Source of the DNA: an uncultured bacterium | Lineage (GTDB): Bacteria > Chloroflexota > Anaerolineae > J036 > Brachytrichaceae | Direction of reading: 5' to 3' | Length of the DNA stretch: 64,000 nucleotides | Assembly: GCA_903921365.1 (NCBI GenBank) | Contig: CAIXPS010000029.1 | Location: 55,400 to 119,399, forward strand | Part shown: one piece after another, positions 59,258-64,000 of the stretch | Layout: each line of letters opens with the position of its first letter | How positions within the stretch are numbered: position 1 is the stretch's first letter | Notes under the pieces: generated by a model | Told to the model about the DNA's origin: nothing | Databases searched by the model: none | The model's input: only the letters and a program-made list of their open reading frames with translations | Program-made: the position numbers and the translations under genes

Positions 59258-61393
59258 TTATTTCCTCGCCATCGGCAAGTAAACGTGCGGCCAATACTCA
59301 TACGCGCCGATGTCGATGGTCCCGCCGATCATGGGCACACCGCGTTGATCAATGCAGCTGGCAAACACACAACCGGAGTTGTCGCCGGCATTGATCGCCG
59401 GGCTACCCGCTAGGAGTGCGTAGGTGTGCGTGCGACCGCCGTTCATACGTAGCGTGCTGAGCATTGGGTTTGTATTCACTTTGTCACCTGCACCCGTCAG
59501 ATGACAGGAATTGGAGTCTTCGATGTTGTGACCAGAGCTAAATACCACTGGCCTAAACGAACCATTGCTGCAGTTGCTGGGCCAGTTGCCAGCCACAATG
59601 GTATTGACCAGCTTTGCATTGCCGGCCAGGCCTCCGCCTTCGAAAAAATAAAAAGGGTTTACATTGATCCAGTTGCCAACCAGCGTCACGTTAAACAGAT
59701 ACGGGTTCCCATCGATTCCACCGGGCTCAGCGTTGGAATGGTTGCCGGAAACCGTGCTGGCGATCAGATTAAGGCAGCCATCGCAGGAGATCGCCCCACC
59801 CCGGTAGGCCTGGTTGCCATAAAACAGGCTGTAGTATGCGTCCATTTCCGAGTTAATATCTCCACCGACACCGCCTCCCCGACCATTGACCATGCCGCCG
59901 TTGTTGTTGGATACGTCGCTGTAGTACATCAACACGATGGCGTCATGGACCATCCATAGCGCCCCGCCGCCATTGACAGCGTTGTTACCCATTAGCATCG
60001 TGTTGGAAATATACCCTATGGCGCCGACACCAATGCAAATCGCGCCGCCGTAATAAGCGCTGGAGTTGTTCAGCAGTTGTGAGTCGATCACGTCCAATCG
60101 CGCGCCGTCCTGGACATAGATTGAACCACCGCAATCGCTCGGTCCACTTACCACTCCTTGCGTCAGCGTCAGATTCTTCAGGATCAGACGTGTGGCAGCG
60201 CTGACCAGAAAATGGCGGTTGCCGGAGGAAGCGACGAGCGTGACTTTGTTGTTGCCGTCGATAGTTTTCTCTCCGGCGCTGGTAATAATCTGTGAGGCTA
60301 TCGTGATCGTAATCGGCAGCGCACCACAGTTGAACCGGATGTCGTGAATTAGAACAGCGTCTATCTGCGCTTGCAGGTTCGCTGCGGTGCAGTCGGCAGG
60401 GGTGCCATTGCCGATCGTCACACTCCCATCCGACAGCGTGTGGAAGGTCTGATCGGCGCCGTAGTAAGTAATACCATTCGACGCCACAAAGCGCACACGG
60501 AAATGATAGAGTGTGTCCGGTTGGACCACAAGGTTATTGCTCCCGTCCCTCCAGTTATACCAGGCGAGATATGCGTTGCCGCCGGATGAAATGGGGCCAG
60601 AAGCGGTAAACACACCGTAGCTGGTGTCGGTGCCTAGATCGAAAAACATGGTCCCGCCAAGACCATAAGCATATATATAGGCGTACGACATGAGATCGAC
60701 AGTAGACGTGATGATCGTAGATGGACTGGGGTATAAAACCATCGGCGTGTTGCTGAAGACATACACCCCAACCTGCGGGTGCAACCATGTGCCGGTATCT
60801 AGCATCCACACATTCGCTTGAAACGGGCTGTTGTTCAGTGTCGCACTGGACATGACGGGAATCTGAATATCGAGGATATGTCCCTTTGGAAGCGGCCAGG
60901 TTTGGTATTGGGTGACAGGCGACAAGATGGCGTAGGCGCCTGAAGTATATAAAGACAGCGGTAGCGTCTGCGGACACTCACCAGACAGGTCTTGTACATT
61001 GTCGTAAAAGCATTTCACGGGATTACCCAAGGTAATCGCCAGCGAGGTGCTTGCCGGCAAGATTACTTCAGGATAAACCCATCTCTGGCTGCACGGATTA
61101 CCCACCCCCGCGATGACAACGTGAATATAGTATGTTGTGTTCGGGGCAGGTTTCGCAGCATTAGGATCGGCCTGGAAGCCGACCCAGGCCCATGCGTCAT
61201 CCTCTAGAACCCCGTTGACGCAATCGTTGACATAGGACTTTTGGATTTGTCCGTCATACCAGGCTAAGGCGCTGGGTGCCGCTGCAGAGCGCAGGTTGGC
61301 GCTGGGCGGAGGCAGCGTAGCTTGAGCGCCAACCGGTAGAGGCAGAGCGATGATTAAAGCGATCAGCTGCATGTAACGAATGGGATGTGACAT
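59258..61393 (-). CDS. secreted right-handed beta-helix protein
   Basis: A 711-residue exported protein. A signal peptide covers residues 1-24 (LIALIIALPLPVGAQA). An N-terminal beta-sandwich-like region comes first, then from about residue 330 a beta-helix region starting GNGTPADCTAANLQAQIDAV and ITSAGEKTIDGNNKVTL. This part is closely related to the N-terminus of the 52260 protein (GNGTPASCTESAFDTALAGG). Omp-type repeats follow (GGAICIGVGAIGYISNTML, GGAISCDGCLNLIASTVSGN). The end is GTIDIGAYEYWPHVYLPMARK, with the shared secreted-protein tail. AAGGAGAAATT precedes the ATG. It carries the fourth CTGTCAG-type promoter element. Confidence 0.87.
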   Translation of the reverse strand: MSHPIRYMQLIALIIALPLPVGAQATLPPPSANLRSAAAPSALAWYDGQIQKSYVNDCVNGVLEDDAWAWVGFQADPNAAKPAPNTTYYIHVVIAGVGNPCSQRWVYPEVILPASTSLAITLGNPVKCFYDNVQDLSGECPQTLPLSLYTSGAYAILSPVTQYQTWPLPKGHILDIQIPVMSSATLNNSPFQANVWMLDTGTWLHPQVGVYVFSNTPMVLYPSPSTIITSTVDLMSYAYIYAYGLGGTMFFDLGTDTSYGVFTASGPISSGGNAYLAWYNWRDGSNNLVVQPDTLYHFRVRFVASNGITYYGADQTFHTLSDGSVTIGNGTPADCTAANLQAQIDAVLIHDIRFNCGALPITITIASQIITSAGEKTIDGNNKVTLVASSGNRHFLVSAATRLILKNLTLTQGVVSGPSDCGGSIYVQDGARLDVIDSQLLNNSSAYYGGAICIGVGAIGYISNTMLMGNNAVNGGGALWMVHDAIVLMYYSDVSNNNGGMVNGRGGGVGGDINSEMDAYYSLFYGNQAYRGGAISCDGCLNLIASTVSGNHSNAEPGGIDGNPYLFNVTLVGNWINVNPFYFFEGGGLAGNAKLVNTIVAGNWPSNCSNGSFRPVVFSSGHNIEDSNSCHLTGAGDKVNTNPMLSTLRMNGGRTHTYALLAGSPAINAGDNSGCVFASCIDQRGVPMIGGTIDIGAYEYWPHVYLPMARK

Positions 61394-61461
61394 AATTTCT
61401 CCTTACATTGGGAATACGTGATTGGGCTTCCAAGCCAGACACCCGAAAGACCACGCATCAC

Positions 61462-61517
61462 ATGGTAAATGTCGCATCTCTGGAAAAGTTGCCATTTCCT
61501 GACAGTCGGGCTGACAG
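61462..61517 (-). promoter_or_regulatory. CTGTCAG-type promoter element, site 4
   Basis: On the minus strand: two CTGTCAG heptamers 12 bases apart (61517-61511 and 61505-61499), GGAAATGGCAACTTTTC, then TACCAT at 61467-61462, 20 bases after GGCAAC. It lies about 70-125 bases upstream of the secreted beta-helix gene at 61393. An additional inverted TGTCAG lies at about 61524-61529 on the plus strand. Confidence 0.72.
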
Positions 61518-61565
61518 TTTGGTTGTCAGCCAATGCGCTATGACGGCCTGGGTTCGTACCCGCGG

Positions 61566-61616
61566 CTTTCGGGTGTGTCTTGCGGGAATCGCCATGCGCT
61601 CAAGCACACCCGAAAG
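61566..61616. repeat. inverted repeat element of the ACACCCGAA family, copy 2
   Basis: CTTTCGGGTGTG (61566-61577) and CACACCCGAAAG (61605-61616) are perfect 12-base arms around a centre with CTTGCG and TCGC, matching the centre of copy 1 at 42575-42631. A third half-element CACCCGAAAG is at about 61440-61449. It lies 37 bases past the end of the 61653 gene. Confidence 0.65.
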
Positions 61617-61652
61617 GTTTGCGTTGCGCGCAAAAGGAAGAATACTCACGCA

Positions 61653-62696
61653 TCAGGAAACACGGTCGCGGACTGTCGTTCGATCGTCTCGTGGCATCGG
61701 CCGATCGAGGGTGTCATCAAATAACCCTCCATGCCCCATCAAAGCGAGGTCGGCCCGGGTCAGGCGTTCACCCGCCAGTAGCCGTGGCAGGATCAAGTCG
61801 ATCACATTAGTCTGAAGGGACTTCATGCAGCCTGGCGCGCCGATGATCGGCATGGCGTCGAGCCATGCCAGCATAAGCAGGCTGCCGGGATCCACCGGAA
61901 CGCCAAGTTGGGATACCCTGCCGCCGGCAATGCGGACTGCTTGCGGGATAATGTCATCCCGATCCATAGTGGCAGAAATTCCCGCCAGGATCACGAGATC
62001 GCGCCCGGCGGCATGCTGCGCGCGCATCGCTGCTGCGATGTCGGCGGGTTGATGCGGGACATGCGCGATGGAGTCGAGGCGGCTGCCCAGCCTCTCCAGA
62101 CGCGTGCGCGTCGGATGGATAAAATCCGCCAGCAGGCGATCCCTCCCGCTATCCGGCGCCGAAACAATCAGAGCAACCGAGCATGCTCGCAATGCGCGCA
62201 CCGAGACAACCAGCGCAGGCTGATAGTCGCGCGCGATCGCTTCCACATCGACCACTGCGGCTGTGGGCAGCGCAAACGGGATGATCTTGACCAGCATCAC
62301 CAGTTGACCGGCGCGGACGAGTGTATGTTCGCGCAGGACAGCGACCGTAATCCCTTCATCGATGGAGTTGATCCGATACAGAGCGTCGACATTTACGCGC
62401 AGCGGGCCAGCAACCTGCGCAATCAGATTCGCGCGACCGACGCCAGTCGCCTGCAAGCTGACGCCCGGCCCGCATAATGCGATGCCAACACGCCGGGCCG
62501 CCTCATTCTCGGTGAGATCATTTGCCTCGAGCGTCACTGCCGTGATGACCGTATAACCGAGTGCAGCCAGGGATTCGATGTTTGCAGAGGTTAGTAAATG
62601 GCCCTTGGTAAGCGTCCTGCGCCCGTCCTTATCGAGCACATGATGCGCCAGGATCGTGCCAGCAGCCTGCTCCAAAGACACGGGCCCATATTTCAC
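61653..62696 (-). CDS. molybdopterin-binding domain protein (MoeA/CinA-like)
   Basis: A 347-residue protein with N-terminal beta-rich part (MKYGPVSLEQAAGTILAHHV and LTKGHLLTSANIESLAALG, as in MoeA N-terminal regions). The C-terminal MoCF-binding domain (about 165-330) has CSVALIVSAPDSGRDRLLAD and HVPHQPADIAAAMRAQHAAG, with DLVILAGISATMDRDDIIPQ in the position of the molybdopterin loop and GVPVDPGSLLMLAWLDAMPI. It is probably an accessory factor for maturation of a molybdenum hydroxylase. It overlaps the XdhC gene by 4 bases and is translationally coupled. Confidence 0.85.
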   Translation of the reverse strand: MKYGPVSLEQAAGTILAHHVLDKDGRRTLTKGHLLTSANIESLAALGYTVITAVTLEANDLTENEAARRVGIALCGPGVSLQATGVGRANLIAQVAGPLRVNVDALYRINSIDEGITVAVLREHTLVRAGQLVMLVKIIPFALPTAAVVDVEAIARDYQPALVVSVRALRACSVALIVSAPDSGRDRLLADFIHPTRTRLERLGSRLDSIAHVPHQPADIAAAMRAQHAAGRDLVILAGISATMDRDDIIPQAVRIAGGRVSQLGVPVDPGSLLMLAWLDAMPIIGAPGCMKSLQTNVIDLILPRLLAGERLTRADLALMGHGGLFDDTLDRPMPRDDRTTVRDRVS

Positions 62697-63763
62697 GACG
62701 GCGCCTCGTTCTCCCGCCCCTCTGGGGAGGGTTGGGAAGGGGCGTTCCTCGTTGCGACGATCTCCGCCATGATACTCAGCGCTATTTCTTCGGGTGATTG
62801 CGCCCCTATCGACAGACCGATAGGTGTTCGGATGCGCTCGATCAGCGCAGGATCAACACCCTCCCTGGTCAGGCGCTCGACGCGCAACTGATGCGTGCGC
62901 TTGCTGCTCATCACACCCACATAGGGCGCAGGGCTTGGCAGCGCAACGCGTAGCGCCGGATCGTCGATCTTCGGGTCATGGGTCAGTATCGCAATGTAGG
63001 TTACCGCGTCGAGGGCGAGGCCGGACAGCACCTTGTCCGGATACTCATGGGCGAGCAGGCTAACGCCGGGGAAACGTTCATCAGTTGCGAAGGCGCTGCG
63101 GGGGTCGATGACGATCACCTGGTAACCCAGAACCTGGGCCAGCCGGGATAATGCTTGCGCCACATGCGCGCCGCCGATGATCACAAGGCGTGGATCGGGG
63201 CGAAAAACATCGACAAGCACATCCAGGCCATTGACTGTAGTGCGCACAGTCTTACACTGGTTGTGTAACGCCTGGGTCGCTGCCTTTGCCAGCGCCTCGA
63301 GTTGCGTTGGATCTAGCGAGGAACTACTGAAGGTGACGCCGCACCCGGCATCTACCAGTATTTTTTGCCCGGACGCTTTCCCTGCGATGACCGTTACAGT
63401 GGCGGCCGCGCGATTGTGATGCGCAGCAATGGCAGCCGCTGTCCACCAGTCATGGTTAAGCGGTTCAACATAGATGGACACCTTGCCGCCACACGCCAAT
63501 CCGACTTCCCAGGCGCTGTTGTCGCTGACGCCATAATGCAGCAACCGGGGTGTGCAGTCCTGAATCGATTCGAGCGCCTGTTCCATGACTGCGCTCTCGA
63601 CGCACCCGCCACTAACGGATCCGACCATGGCCATTCCAGTGGTGATGGCCATCTTCGCACCCGCCTGCCGCGGCGATGATCCCCACGTCGCGGCAACCGT
63701 TGCCAGGGCGACGGGCTTGCCCTCCTGTAACCAACGGTCAACCGTATCCACGATGTCACGCAT
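62693..63763 (-). CDS. XdhC/CoxI family molybdenum cofactor maturation protein
   Basis: A 356-residue XdhC-type protein. It starts MRDIVDTVDRWLQEGKPVAL. The N-terminal XdhC_CoxI domain has VAATWGSSPRQAGAKMAIT and GSVSGGCVESAVMEQALES, and the C-terminal Rossmann domain has VIIGGAHVAQALSRLAQVLG and ILTHDPKIDDPALRVALPS. XdhC inserts sulfurated molybdenum cofactor into xanthine dehydrogenase and relatives. AGGAG lies 8 bases upstream of the ATG at 63763, so the 20-residue extension is rejected. It sits between a CoxE-like gene and the MoCF-binding gene. Confidence 0.92.
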   Translation of the reverse strand: MRDIVDTVDRWLQEGKPVALATVAATWGSSPRQAGAKMAITTGMAMVGSVSGGCVESAVMEQALESIQDCTPRLLHYGVSDNSAWEVGLACGGKVSIYVEPLNHDWWTAAAIAAHHNRAAATVTVIAGKASGQKILVDAGCGVTFSSSSLDPTQLEALAKAATQALHNQCKTVRTTVNGLDVLVDVFRPDPRLVIIGGAHVAQALSRLAQVLGYQVIVIDPRSAFATDERFPGVSLLAHEYPDKVLSGLALDAVTYIAILTHDPKIDDPALRVALPSPAPYVGVMSSKRTHQLRVERLTREGVDPALIERIRTPIGLSIGAQSPEEIALSIMAEIVATRNAPSQPSPEGRENEAPS

Positions 63764-63853
63764 ATGCAGTTCTCCTACGGACAACTCTAACCTACCGCGT
63801 CCGCGCCGCTTGTGCAGGGGCACGCTGCGCGCTTGCGGTTGCCCACTCGGCGG

Positions 63854-64000
63854 TTACCCACTCGGTTGCCTGTAGGCTGGCCGCCGCCAATCCACACGCG
63901 CCAACTCACGCGCCAGCATTGCCAGGTTTGAGAGATTGCGCACCGGCAGAAAATCGTCCACATAAGGTCGCATGGCCAGTGCGCCACGGGTCAAAGGTTC
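63854..64000 (-). CDS. C-terminal end of a CoxE-like VWA-domain protein (partial)
   Basis: The last 48 codons are visible: EPLTRGALAMRPYVDDFLPV and RNLSNLAMLARELARVD, then RRPAYRQPSG and TAA at 63856-63854. This matches the common end of CoxE / VWA-containing proteins (M-x-x-x-V-D-D-F-L-P-V-x-N-L-x-x-L). With XdhC next to it, it indicates a CO dehydrogenase-like or other molybdenum hydroxylase cluster continuing past 64000. Confidence 0.6.
   Translation of the reverse strand, partial: EPLTRGALAMRPYVDDFLPVRNLSNLAMLARELARVDWRRPAYRQPSG

Noticed and set aside
1..64000. tRNA, rRNA, transposase or integrase genes
   Set aside because: I saw no cloverleaf-like sequence, no rRNA and no recombinase or transposase motif by reading; a tRNAscan or Infernal run would be decisive.

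Overview
The window is GC-rich (my estimate is about 60 percent) and densely coded, with 42 coding regions I regard as intact, two cut by the window edges, and several decayed fragments. The gene set suggests a member of the Chloroflexota, perhaps Anaerolineae-like. The clues are F420-dependent luciferase-like enzymes, GTAGGGGC-type interspersed repeats, very large secreted beta-propeller and beta-helix proteins ending in a short aromatic-Pro-hydrophobic-basic tail, and a CoxE/XdhC/molybdopterin-binding cluster. This is inference from gene content; no rRNA, tRNA or phylogenetic marker other than TrpS is present.

Layout. Positions 1-11500: carbohydrate and small-molecule metabolism (TetR regulator, glycerol kinase, aldehyde dehydrogenase, GHMP kinase, PfkB kinase translationally coupled to a DUF58/DUF4129 membrane pair, a methyltransferase, a Gfo/Idh/MocA oxidoreductase and a conserved protein of unknown function). 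11569-15843: an operon of a sugar-isomerase-like barrel protein followed by E1-beta, E1-alpha and E2 of a 2-oxoacid dehydrogenase. GTAGGGGC repeats lie between the E1 genes and inside the E2 linkers. 15895-24601: an unusual GH36-like protein, a membrane protein, an internally duplicated 1443-residue secreted Asp-box propeller protein and an oxidoreductase. 24860-27088: a protein with two tandem DUF4157 (eCIS-core-type) domains and an AT-richer C-terminal domain I do not recognise, which looks like an orphan toxin or cargo protein. 27123-36765: oxidoreductase, SGNH hydrolase, TrpS, AMMECR1, PlsC-like acyltransferase, a large membrane protein, an ArsR/SRPBCC pair with a leaderless promoter, and a nitronate-monooxygenase-like enzyme.

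36831-52093: a mostly minus-strand accessory region. It holds GH36 alpha-galactosidase, a GH99-like/WbsX protein, SDR, Dabb protein, two LLM oxidoreductases, DinB, three SnoaL-like proteins, a large XRE/NB-ARC/TPR regulator and 6-phosphogluconate dehydrogenase. It also holds many remnants (MFS C-terminus, internally deleted LLM gene, esterase/LLM chimera, Gfo/Idh C-terminus, a frameshifted small gene). 52260-61393: a 2261-residue multidomain secreted protein and a 711-residue secreted beta-helix protein. 61653-64000: molybdopterin-binding protein, XdhC and the end of a CoxE-like protein, the flank of a molybdenum hydroxylase cluster.

The most interesting finding is a promoter element present four times (near 45300, 48300, 52170 and 61490). 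Each copy lies about 70-90 bases upstream of a minus-strand gene. Each contains CTGTCAG, an AAATGGCAACTTTTC-like block and, exactly 20 bases further on, a -10-like hexamer; three of the four have a second CTGTCA heptamer 12 bases away. It links two SnoaL-like operons, a small barrel-like protein and a secreted beta-helix protein into a candidate regulon. The XRE/NB-ARC/TPR gene starts divergently from the first site and is the natural candidate regulator.
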